This document shows positions 23,915 to 32,928 of a stretch of 64,000 nt of DNA, one piece after another; the first letter of the stretch is position 1; each line of letters opens with the position of its first letter. Position numbers and translations under genes: made by a program. The DNA comes from Prorocentrum cordatum (lineage: Eukaryota; Sar; Dinophyceae; Prorocentrales; Prorocentraceae), in assembly GCA_963575745.1 (NCBI GenBank), contig CAUYUJ010016366.1, forward strand, positions 161,001 to 225,000, written 5' to 3'. The notes beneath the pieces were generated by a model. The model searched no databases. It was not told the DNA's origin and saw only the letters and a list, made by a program, of their open reading frames with translations.

Positions 23915-24130
23915 ACGACGACGACGACGACGCTGACCACGACGACGGCGACGACGGCGACAACGCTGACAACGACGACAACGACGACGACGACCACGAC
24001 CACGACCACGACCACAACCACGACCGCGACCACGAACAGGACCACGACCCCGACCACGACCACAACGTCGACGACGACAGGCTGGGCGCGCGCCGCGCCC
24101 ACGTCGTGAGAAAGGCCGCGTGCCTGGCAT
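23630..24130. repeat. GAC/CAC trinucleotide array between 47-bp direct repeats
   Basis: GGGCGCGCGCCGCGCCCACG followed by TCGTGAGAAAGGCCGCGTGC occurs at about 23812-23855 and again at about 24084-24123, enclosing the (GACGAC)/(CACGAC) array at 23878-24070. Confidence 0.85.
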
Positions 24131-24254
24131 CGGGAATACTTGTTCAAACGGGGCGTTTTCTCGGGGTGTGGGGGCCCGGGACCATCACAGAGCGATTTGG
24201 CTCGAAAAGTGCAGCAGAAAGGTGGGGTCAAGGGTTCCGGCCTTGCTTGGCATC

Positions 24255-24405
24255 GATTTTCGGAAGAGGAAGAGGTGCCAACATCGCTGCATTGGGGCAT
24301 CCTTGGAGGCCCGCGTCGCCACGGACGGACTCGCTTCGGGATTCTGGTCAGAACGCACACTGGGAGAGGTCCGGGGAGTAGCGGTACAGTCGGCACGGAT
24401 TAGTA
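24255..24405 (+). mobile_element. Family C element copy
   Basis: Colinear with the TPPP intron-3 introner: GAAGAGGAAGAGGTGCCAAC at the left, TTCTGGTCAGAACGCAC in the middle, GGAGTAGCGGTACAGTCGGC at the right. Confidence 0.75.
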
Positions 24406-24639
24406 GGTCGACCCTGCCAAGTCAAGGGTACCCTTGTGCCTTGTGTCTCGCGACCCATGCCTCCTGCATTCCTGTGGCAGTGTGCCCCTCGGAAAGGGTC
24501 TCTTGTCCTCTCGCGTGTCCTCTCCAATCAAGTCCGACTGTATTGGTACCTGTTGGTTTCCCCAGGGGTGGCCGCGTGTGGCACTCCAGACCCAGACCTT
24601 CAAGCTGCATCTCGAAGAAGAAGAAGAACGTCGTTGCGC

Positions 24640-24800
24640 CAACATAAACTGTCGCAGCTCCGCGCGGATCTCCTGGATCTGCGCAGGGCCCCTCTGGCGG
24701 CGCCCTCGGCGCCTCCCCTGGCGCGCGCCGCTCGCCAGGAAGGGGGGTCGAGCACCGCTCCGGGAGATCCGTGCGGAGCTGCGAAAGCTCATGTGCATGC
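24640..24800 (+). mobile_element. Family A2 inverted-repeat element (CCGCGCGGATC), copy
   Basis: CGCAGCTCCGCGCGGATCTC at the left and GAGATCCGTGCGGAGCTGCG at the right are inverted repeats; the centre is a GGCGCC-rich hairpin typical of this family (also 30005-30150, 49640-49785, 56175-56355, 63076-63185, 63900 to the window end). Confidence 0.8.
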
Positions 24801-24944
24801 AGATGTTTGTGGTTCGCGGTCGACTCACGGTTATTTTTGTTTATCGTGGTATTATGATTGTTGTCAGTAGTGCTATTCTTATTCATACTCTTCCCCCACC
24901 AGTGCTCGCTCAGGGGCTCTTGATTGTTTTCTGACGAACTGGGC

Positions 24945-25235
24945 TGGTGTGCCGCTCTGGCGGCTATGTGGCCGCCGTCGCCGCCCCGTGGCCGCGTCGT
25001 CGCCGCCCGTCGTCTGGGTCGGTGTGCGGCTATGGCGGCTATGTGGCAGTCGTCGCCGCCCCGAGGCCGCCTCGTCGCCGCCCGTCGTGTGGGCCGGTGT
25101 GGCGGTCTGGCGGCTATGTAGTCGCCGTCGCCGCCCCGTCGCCGCCTCGTCGCCGCCCGTCGTCTGGGCCGGTGTGGCGGTCTGGCGGCTATGTTGCCGC
25201 CGTCGCCGCCCCGTCGCCGCCTCGTCGCCGCTACA
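24945..25235 (+). repeat. GGCGGCTATGTGGCCGCCGTC tandem repeat
   Basis: Four copies of a roughly 70-80 bp unit with GCGGCTATGTGGCCGCCGTC and CGTCGCCGCCCGTCGT; inverted relative to 10840-11065. Confidence 0.85.
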
Positions 25236-26530
25236 TAGGATGTTCCACATAGATTGCTTCACATAGATTGCACAACATTGATAGCGCCACATAGATCGTA
25301 CAACGTACATTCTCCTTTTAAAAAAGAGAATAGACTCTACCCCCCCGGCATTATCCGTTCCCCTTTCGGGTATGTAAATCAGATATGATTCTGACCAAAT
25401 GTCCATCCTCAAGATGAATTTACACAATCCCAGGGGAACCGGTATCGACCCCCCTGAGGTTCCCTTGTAAAAAACGATACGCGGGGGCATCTTTTGTTCT
25501 AACATCAGACTGTTTCACGAATCCTTTGCAAAAAATGGGACGCGTATGCCGAAATCCTTCAAAACCCATCGGCCTCGGAAGGATTTCAACATCGTGTGTC
25601 CAAAAAACATACAAAAACACAAGGTTTCGCAACACGGATTTTTAACAAAAGTGTGCGCGCGCTCTTGCGTCGTCGTCGTCGTCGTCGCCGTCCTCCCTCC
25701 TCCCGCGTCGTCGTCGTCGTCGCCGTCGTCGTCTTCTGTCTTGCCTCGTCGTCGTCTTCGTCGTCGTCGTCTTGGCGTCGTCGTCGCTTCCGTCGTCGTT
25801 GTCGCCGTGGTCGTTCTTCCTCCTCCTCCCTCGTCGTCGTCGTCCGTCGTCGGTCGTCGGCGTCTCGTCGTCGTCCCTCCCATTTCGTCGCCGTCGTCAT
25901 CGTCTTCGTCGTCGTCGTTGTCGTCGTCGGTGTCGCCGTCCTTCCTCCTTGTTCGTCGTTAGCGTTGTCGCCGTCCTCCCTCGTCCCTCGTCGTTGTCGT
26001 CGTTGTCGTCGTTGTCGCCGTCGTCATCCTCTATCCCGCCTCGTCGTCGTCTTCGTTGGCGTCGTCGGCGTCGTCTTCGTCGTCGGCGTCGGCGTCGTCG
26101 TCGTCGTCTTCGTCGTCGTCGACGTCGGCGTCGTCGTCGTCGCCGCCGTCGTCGTCGTCGTCGTCGTCGTCGTCGGCGTCGTTGACGTCGTCGTCGTCGT
26201 TGTCGTCGTTGTCGTCGGCTCCGTCGTCGTCGTCGTCGTTGTCATCGTCGTCGTCGTCGGCGTCGGCGTCGTCGTCGTCGTCGGTGTCGTCGTCGTCGTC
26301 GTTGTCGGCGTCGTCGAAGTCGTTGGAGACGTCGTCGGTGTCGTCGTAGTCGTTGTTGGCGGCGTCGTCGTCGTCGTTGGCGCTGTCGTCGTCGGCGTCG
26401 CTGTCGTTGCCAGTCGTTGCCAAGTGCAATTTGGTACCCACCGTCACGGTCTTAAGAGATGTTGCAAACCAAGTTGCGGGTGGGTGGGTGGGATGTTTGC
26501 GCGAGCAGTGGAGGTGGTCAAGCGTGGTGC
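25236..26530 (-). repeat. Composite satellite unit with GTC array, inverted copy 1
   Basis: On the minus strand the order is: boundary motif (26460-26525), GAC array (25670-26400), TTTTTGTATGTTTTTTGGACA, AACATCAGACTG region, GGATGGACATTTGGTCAGAA and TGTGGCGCTATC repeats. This matches unit 7600-9085 with one of its two sub-repeats missing. Confidence 0.8.
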
Positions 26531-28075
26531 AAGGTAGTCAATTCTCCTTTCTAAAAAGAGAATAGACTCTACCCCCCCCCGGACTTATCGGCCCTCCCTG
26601 GGATAGTATGATTTCATATATATATATATATATATATTCTGCACACTCGTCCATCCTAAATATGAAATCATACCATCCCAGGCAGGCCGGTTTCTCCCCC
26701 CCTGAGGGTCCTTTGTAAAAAAACACTATGCGGTGACATGTTTTGTTCTAACATAGCACTTTTTGACGAATCCCTTGCAAAAAATTGGACGAAGTGCACA
26801 CGCGCGCGTCGTCGCGCGCGCATGCCGAAATCCTTCAAAAACCTTCGGTTCCGGAGAGATTTCAAAATTGAATTTCCAAAAAACATACAAAAACACATGG
26901 TTTCGCAACACTGATTTGCTAAAAAAGCTTACGCGCGAGCTCTTGCGAAATCTTAAGAAAACCATAGGTTTTCCCAGATTTTCACAAAATGCTACCAAAC
27001 GGGCTTCGCGCGCGCGCATGTCGAAATCTGTCGAACGCCCTTGCGCGTGTGCCGTCGCGAGAATCCTCTGCAAAAAATGGGACGAAGTGCAGACGCGCGC
27101 GTCGTCGCGGGCGTATGCCGAAATCCTTCAAAAACCTTCGGTTTCGGAAGGATTTCGAAATCGTGCGTCCAAAAAACCTACAAAAACACAAGGTTTCGCA
27201 ACACGGGTTTTCAACAAAAGTGTGCGCGCGCGCTCTTGCGTCGTCGTCGTCGTCGTCGTCCTCCCTCCTCCCTCGTCGTCGTCGTCGTCGTCCGTCGTCG
27301 TCTTCTGTCTTTCCTCGTCGTCGTCGTCGTCGTCGTCTTGGCGTCGTCGTCGCTTCCGTCGTCGTTGTCGCCGTGGTCGTCCTTCCTCCCTCGTTGTCTT
27401 CGTCGGCGTCTAGTCGTTGTCCCTCCTATTTCGTCGCCGTCGTCGTCGTCGTCGTCGTGGTCTTCACTCCTCCCTCGTCGTTCTCCTCCTCCCTCGTCGT
27501 CGTCGTCCGTCGTCGGCGTCTCGTCGTCGTCCCTCCTATTTCGTCGCCGTCGTCGTCGTCTTCGTCGTCGTTGTCGTCGTCGTCGTCTTCCCTCCTCCCT
27601 CGTCGTTGTCGTCGTCGGCGTCGACGTCCTTCCTCCTTCTTCGTCGTTGGCGTCGTCGCCGTCTTCCCTCCTCCATCGTCGCTGTCGTCGTTGTCGCCGT
27701 CGTCGTTTTTTCTCCTCCCTCGTCGTCGTCTCCGTTGGCGACGTCGTCTTCGTCGTCGGCGTCGGCGTCGTCGTCGTCGTCGTCGTCGGTGTCGTCGGTG
27801 TCGTCGTCGTCGTTGTCGTCGTCGAAAACGTTGGAGACGTCGTCGGTGTCGTTGCAGTCGCTGTCGGCGGCGCCGTCGTCGTCGATGTCGCTGTCGTCGT
27901 CGGCGTCGGTGTCGTGGCCAATTGCCATGTAGTACCTACCGTCACGGTCTTGTCTGAAGATGTCTTGCGACCAAGTTGCGGGTGGGAGGGTGGGATGTTT
28001 GCACGAGCAGTGGAGAGGACAGCTTCAAGACGGTCAAGATTAACTGCACCACATAGATTGCACCACTAGATGACA
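26531..28075 (-). repeat. Composite satellite unit with GTC array, inverted copy 2
   Basis: Complete reversed version: boundary motif at 27955-28030, GAC array at 27237-27915, both GCGCGC-rich sub-repeats (26760-27230) and the GTGCTATGTTAGAACAAAAC block (about 26745). It is in tandem with the preceding unit and inverted relative to 7600-9085 about 18 kb away. Confidence 0.85.
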
Positions 28076-28448
28076 TTGCGCGGCCCTGGATACTGTATTT
28101 TGTCCCCTCTCCTTCTCTTCCTCGTCGTCCTCTTCCTCGTCTCCCTCCCCTCGTCCCCTCTTCCACCTTGCCGGAGTCGAAAGTATGTAAGTGATTTTTC
28201 GGCGGTTCCACGACCAAGTCAGGTGGGCGCCCAGACAGACGGGCAGTCGGGCGATGAGTCCAGTGCATTGTTTGCCCTTCCTCCGTTTCCCCCTCTCCTT
28301 CGCCTCCTCCTCGTGGGGAACAGGATTTGTCCGCTCCCGCCTTGGTCGACCACAGGGTGTATACTAGCTCTGTCCTCTCCCTTTCTCCTGCTCCCCCCCT
28401 CAAAAACAACAAAACTTAGCCTGGAGAAGGACCCAACCATACGCAGTT
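28076..28448. other. No gene recognised
   Basis: Pyrimidine-rich unique sequence between two satellites; open frames on both strands lack support. Confidence 0.5.
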
Positions 28449-29605
28449 GTCGGTATCGCATTCGGTGGAGCTCACTACGGGCCACGATACGCTGTGCTGT
28501 GTGGGGGAGACGCATGTGGACACCGCCACTGAGGCATTAGTTGGAGCTCCCAATAGGGGCCACGAAACGTTATGCTGGGTGGGGAGGGGACGCATGTGCA
28601 ATGGGGCCACGAAGCGCTGTGCTGGGTGGGCGGGACGCATGTGGACACCGCCACTGGGGCATCAGGTGGAGCTCCTTATGGAGGCCATGTGGACACCATC
28701 ACTGAGGCCTTAGGTGGAGCTCCCTATGGGGCCACGAAACGCTGCGTCGGGCGAGGGAGACGCATGTGGACACCGCCACTGGGGCCTTCGGTGGAGCCCC
28801 CTGTGGGGCCAAGAAGCGTTGTGCTGGGTGGGGGAGACGCATGGGGGCACCGCCACTGGGGCCTGTGGAGCCCCTTCATGTGGCCACGAAACGCTGTGCT
28901 GCGTGGTGGAGACGCATGTGGACACCGCCACTGGGGCCTTAGGTGGAGCTCCCAATGGGGCCCCGAAACCTTGTGCTGGGTGGGGAGGGGCGCATGTGGG
29001 CACCGCCACTGGGACGTTAGGTGGGGTTCCCTATGGAGCCACGGAACGCTGTGTTGGGTGGAGGAGACGCGTTTGGACACCGCCACTGCGGCCTCAGGTG
29101 GAGCCCCCTTATGGGGCCCCGAAACGTTTGGCTGGGTGGGGAGGGACGCATGTGGACACCGCCACTGGAGCGTTAGGTGGAGCCCCCATATGGGGCCACG
29201 AAACGCTGTGCTGGGCGGGGGGGGCGCATGTGGACACCGCCACTGGGGCCTTAGGCGGAGCTCCCTGTGAGGCCACGGTTCGCTGTGCTGGCGGGCGGGG
29301 GGACGCATGTGAACACCGCCATTGGGGCCTTAGGTGGAGCTCCCTATGGGGCCACGAAACCCGGGGGGACGCATGTGGACACCGCCACTGGGGCCTTAGG
29401 TGGAGCTCCCTATGGAGCCACGAAGCCCTGTGCTGGGTGGGGAAGACGTTTGTGGACACCGCCACTGGGTCATCAAGTGGAACTCCCTATGGGGCCACGA
29501 AACGCTGTGCTGGGTGGGGAGGGGGTGTGCCGAAATGGGTGTGGCGGTCGCATGGGGACGGTGCCGCTGGGGCCATGGGTGGAGCTCCCTATGGGGCCAC
29601 GAGAC
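28449..29605 (+). repeat. 78-bp tandem array, about 14 units
   Basis: The unit contains CGCTGTGCTGGGTGGGG, ACGCATGTGGACACCGCCAC and TTAGGTGGAGCTCCCTATGG. The period of about 78 bp is a multiple of three, which keeps frames open on both strands (a 376-codon frame begins at 28714) without implying a protein. The same monomer forms a reverse array at 45945-46280 and diverged monomers near 47220, 48140, 52790-53340, 55130 and 56080. Confidence 0.95.
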
Positions 29606-29619
29606 GTGCGAGCGGTGAT

Positions 29620-29666
29620 TGTGATGATGACGGCGATGATGATGATGATGGTGATGATGACGGTCG

Positions 29667-29735
<69 letters not shown>

Positions 29736-29835
29736 CGATGATGATGATGATGACGATGGTGATGGTGATGGTGATGGTGATGGTGACGCTGATGATGACG
29801 ATAATGATGATGCCGATGATGATGACCATGATGGG
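29620..29835 (+). repeat. (GAT)n microsatellite
   Basis: Nearly continuous GATGATGAT with GAC and GGT variants; directly follows the 78-bp array. Confidence 0.97.
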
Positions 29836-30004
29836 AGGAGGTAGGATGGGGAGGAGGAGGAGTGAGGAGGAGGAGGAGAAGCGGGGCGCTGTCTCTTCAG
29901 AACGAGCACCCAACACCACAGGATGTTTGTGAAAAACATGAAGAAGACAAACAACAAATATCAACGAATCTCAAGAACAAAAAGTCGATGAAGCATGATT
30001 ATTT

Positions 30005-30150
30005 GAGGTCCGCGTGGATTTCTGGGGACCTGCGCTGGAACCCCCTGGCGGCGCCTCTGGCGCCGCCCCTGGCGCGCTCCACGCGCCATGGGAGGGGGCC
30101 CACCGATCCAAGCAATTCGCGCCGACTTCCGAAAAATTCTGCATACGTTG
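30005..30150 (+). mobile_element. Family A2 element
   Basis: GGTCCGCGTGGATTTCTGGG at the left, GGCGGCGCCTCTGGCGCCGC hairpin in the centre, and CGATCCAAGCAATTCGCGCC then GACTTCCG at the right. Confidence 0.75.
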
Positions 30151-30281
30151 TAAGTCCGTGTCCTTCCAAACCTGGGACTCCAGAGCGTGCCCCTCGGGGT
30201 CCGTGCTCGGGGGCCCGGCCCCCCCCCTCGCAGGGCATCAAGCTTTCCCTCGGCCTCGCCCCCCCCCCCCCCCCCCCCCTA

Positions 30282-30406
30282 GGCATCGCTCGGACGTGTG
30301 CATTTTTCCTTCGGCGAGCACCGTCGAGGAGCATCCTTGATCATTTTGCGAAAAAGCCACTCACGAAACCGAAAAAAACACAGGGAATGGACGTCCGAGC
30401 GATGCC
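30282..30406 (+). mobile_element. Family F MITE-like element, copy 2
   Basis: GGCATCGCTCGGACGT and ACGTCCGAGCGATGCC are perfect 16-bp inverted ends; interior as at 1873-1996. Confidence 0.9.
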
Positions 30407-30531
30407 CAGGACATGCTGGGCCCTGCCCGCGTCCCCTCGGGCCCCTCGTGCTCTGCCTCTGCGGCCGCTCCCCCGGGCCCTCGGGCTCGTCCCGCGCCAC
30501 CCTTCGAGCCGGATCGATCCGCGGCCACGAC

Positions 30532-30707
30532 TAAGTCGGGCGTGTCCCACTACAGGGGGATCTTCGACGAAAAATAAGCAAGATATTCAAAACATAGTCC
30601 AAAATTGTCCCCCCCCCCCCCAAAAAAAAACACTCCAAAAATAGTCCCCTGAGCATTTTTTGATTATTTTTGAATATTCCTCCTGTAGAGGGACGGGCAC
30701 GACGTAG
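30532..30707 (+). mobile_element. Family E MITE, TSD GGCCACGAC
   Basis: TAAGTCGGGCGTGTCCCACT and AGGGACGGGCACGACGTAG are inverted ends. A perfect 9-bp direct repeat GGCCACGAC flanks it (30523-30531 and 30708-30716). Homologous to 20959-21122. Confidence 0.88.
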
Positions 30708-30730
30708 GGCCACGACCCGCACACTCCTCC

Positions 30731-30752
30731 GCCGTGGCCCTCTTGGCCCAAG
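30731..30752 (+). other. Relic spliced leader upstream of the TPPP gene
   Basis: The 22 nt match the DinoSL consensus at 18 positions (differences: A6G, A10C, T12C, T18C). It is followed at once by GTTGGTCTCAAG, which looks like the 3' half of a second leader, then CCGTTCTGG. Stacked partial leaders are known from genes retroposed more than once. The first ATG downstream is the TPPP start at 30834. Confidence 0.7.
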
Positions 30753-30833
30753 GTTGGTCTCAAGCCGTTCTGGTTGGCCCCACGGCCGTGCCGCTGCTCC
30801 GTAGAAGACCTTCTTGAAGGGCAGGGGAGCACG

Positions 30834-32928
30834 ATGTCGACGGAGCTGGAGCAGGTGTTCGCGGCCTTCTCGGGCCGGGCGAAAGGGGGGGACTGGGAAA
30901 GGGGGGGTTACGAAATTTGCTGCATGCAGCTGGTTTCGGCCTCGCCGAGGGGCCCATTCCTCGATACATAGCCGCCTCTGGCGCCGGGAGGCGCCGGGAA
31001 AATCAGCTACGTGAGCTGATTCTCAAACCCCCCCTTTGCTATCCCCCCCTTTCGCCCGACCCGACCTTCTGCGGGAAAGAAAAGGACATGGACGGCAAAA
31101 CCTTTATCAAACTGTGCAAGGACTGTAAGCTTGTGGACAAGAAGCTCACAGCCACGGACGTGGACCTGATCTTTGCCAAAGTCGCGCCGAAGGGCCAGCG
31201 CCGCATCAGTTTCGAGCAATTCGGCACAGCTTTGGAACATCTGGCCACGAAGAAGGGGACGTCTCCAGAGGATGTGAAGTCTTCGATCACGCAATCATCA
31301 GGACCAACGCTCAGTGGAACGCAGGCCGACGCAGTGCGCTTCCACGATGACAAGTCCACCTACACGGGGACGCACGTCAACGGCGGGCCCGACCGCGTGG
31401 CCAAGGGCACCGGCACCGCGACGCAGCTCGCTTCGTCCGGCATGGGCACAGGCCACAGCGGCAGCCACCCGGAGCCACGCCTCGCGGAGCCACGCCTCTC
31501 GGAGCCACGCCACTCGGAACCGCGCCACTCGCAGCCCGGGTCTGCGGCGGGGGCGTGCGGCGGAGCCCGGGTGTTGCCAGAGGAGTGCCCCGGGCCCGAG
31601 CTGCCCCCGGGAGTTCCAAGGAGGCGCCCACGGGCCCCAGTCGGGGGCGGACAGAACCCCCAACAGTGACACGTCGATTAGTGACTTGTCCGTGTTCGGT
31701 TCTCGAGGGGGCGCCGCGGCCGTTCTTTTCCAGGCTTGCGCCCGCCAGGAGTGGGCCTCGGGTCGTTTGCACGAAACCACGTTTTACGAAAGGGGGGTCG
31801 GTCCATCCCCGATCCAGAGCACCCACGGCGAGGCCCAGATGGCCCCAGAGGTTCCAGGATGGAGCGACAAGCCGGGGGCACCTTGGGCCAGGAGCACCTC
31901 TGGCAACCCCCGGGGAGAGCGGGTCGTGAAAATTCCGGCAGAAGTCTTCGACGGCATCTGCCAGCAGCTGCGGACCAGCGAGCTCCTCGGGCCACCCGCG
32001 GCCCAGGCCTTGGAGAAGGCCGCCGGCGTGAAGGGTGCGCCGTCGTCGCCGCCGCCAGGGGCGAAGGCGACGGAGCTGCGGACCAAGGTGGCCGACTCTC
32101 GAGAGGACCTCGAGACGGCTTTGGCGCGAAGCAAGGCGGAGGTTGAGGAGCTCAGAGGAGGAAAAGGTACCATACCGCTACCCTTCGCTCGTTTTCCCCT
32201 TTTTGGGCCTCCTGGGAGGCCCTCGTCGCCACCGCTGGATTCGCCTCGAAATTCTGGTCAGAACGCACCCCGGCGGAGGTTCAGGGAGTAGCGGTATCGG
32301 TACCTTTTGCTCTCCCCAGGAGCTGCGGAAAGTTGTGGCGCAGAAGGACGAGGTCATCGCCCAGCTGAAGCGTGACGCCGGGAAGAGCTCGACCACACCA
32401 GCTGCATCGCCCAAGCCTGAGGGCGAAGCCGCCGCCGCGAAAGCGCCGTCCAAGGGTCCCGCTACCACGCCGCCATCCCATGGCCCAGCGGCTGCGGCGG
32501 CCGCTGCGACTTCCTTGCAGGACGCCTTCTCGAACTTCGCCGACGGAAAGCCAGATATGGACCAGAAGTCGTTCGTCAAGCTGTGCAAGGACGTGAAGCT
32601 TGTGGACAAGAGTTTCACCACCACGGACGCAGACCTTATCTTCACAAAAGTCGTGACGAAGGGCCAACGCAGGATCGATTTCGGCCATTTCAGCGCCGCC
32701 TTGGACCAGGTCGCGGCGAAGAAGGGCACCAGCGCAGAGGCCATCCGTGACGCGATCTGCAGCGCAGGGGGTCCGACGCTGAACGGCACGGTCGCCGACC
32801 ACGTGAAATTCCACGACGACAAGTCCACCTACACAGGGACGCACGTCAATGGTGGCCCCGAGTCAGTGCGTAAAGGTGGCGGCACAGCAACGCAGCTCGC
32901 CTCGGGCGGTATGGCCTCAGGCCATTAG
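30834..32928 (+). CDS. Tubulin polymerization-promoting (TPPP/p25-alpha) protein with two p25-alpha domains
   Basis: Proposed exons are 30834-30878, 31085-31639, 31818-32147 and 32320-32928, about 512 residues. Domain 1 (STELEQVFAAF, then DMDGKTFIKLCKDCKLVDKK, RRISFEQF, FHDDKSTYTGTHVNGG, TATQLASSGMGTGH) and domain 2 (LQDAFSNFADG, MDQKSFVKLCKDVKLVDK, RRIDFGHF, FHDDKSTYTGTHVNGG, TATQLASGGMASGH) each carry the p25-alpha signature from start to end. The linker has a Pro/Arg-rich repeat (31495-31545), a helical block and a coiled coil (about SREDLETALARSKAEVEELR onwards). The family binds and bundles microtubules and occurs in ciliated eukaryotes; most members have one domain, so the tandem form is unusual. 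Introns: 1 GC-AG, exact junction uncertain (30874-31079 is equally frame-compatible); 2 GT-AG, phase 0; 3 GA-AG, phase 0. All three hold mobile elements. ATG 30834 is the first after the spliced-leader relic. Confidence 0.85.
30870..31064 (+). mobile_element. Family A introner forming TPPP intron 1 (TSD CCTTC)
   Basis: 195 bp with inverted ends TCGGGCCGGGCGAAAGGGGG / CCCCCTTTCGCCCGACCCGA and perfect 5-bp duplications CCTTC at 30865-30869 and 31065-31069. Without the element the exon would read AAFCGKEKDMDG, which fits the p25-alpha family. Sister copies: 23315-23514, 34178-34371. Confidence 0.92.
31641..31812 (+). mobile_element. Family B introner in TPPP intron 2
   Basis: 172 bp, TCGGGGGCGGACAGAACCCC to CGGTCCATCCCCGA, flanked by CCCAG (31636-31640) and TCCAG (31813-31817). 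Colinear with 1521-1692 of identical length. The GT donor at 31640 and the AG acceptor at 31816-31817 lie in the duplicated bases. Confidence 0.9.
32151..32317 (+). mobile_element. Family C introner forming TPPP intron 3 (TSD AGGAG)
   Basis: 167 bp with inverted GGTACCATACCGCTAC / GTAGCGGTATCGGTACC near its ends and perfect AGGAG duplications (32146-32150, 32318-32322). Splicing AG|GA at 32147/32148 to AG|GAG at 32319/32320 removes exactly element plus duplication (172 nt) and restores VEELRK. The canonical-looking GT at 32167 would break the frame. Confidence 0.9.

Noticed and set aside
28449-29605. CRISPR array
   Set aside because: Units are contiguous diverged 78-bp monomers, not short identical repeats with unique spacers, and the DNA is eukaryotic.
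28714-29844. 376-codon frame in the 78-bp array
   Set aside because: The period is a multiple of three, so several frames on both strands stay open. Units with indels shift frame freely, which a selected protein would not tolerate.
32166-32319. Canonical GT-AG splice of TPPP intron 3 from the GT at 32167
   Set aside because: It would join phase 1 to phase 0 and shift the second p25-alpha domain out of frame; the GA donor at 32148 keeps the frame and matches the target duplication.
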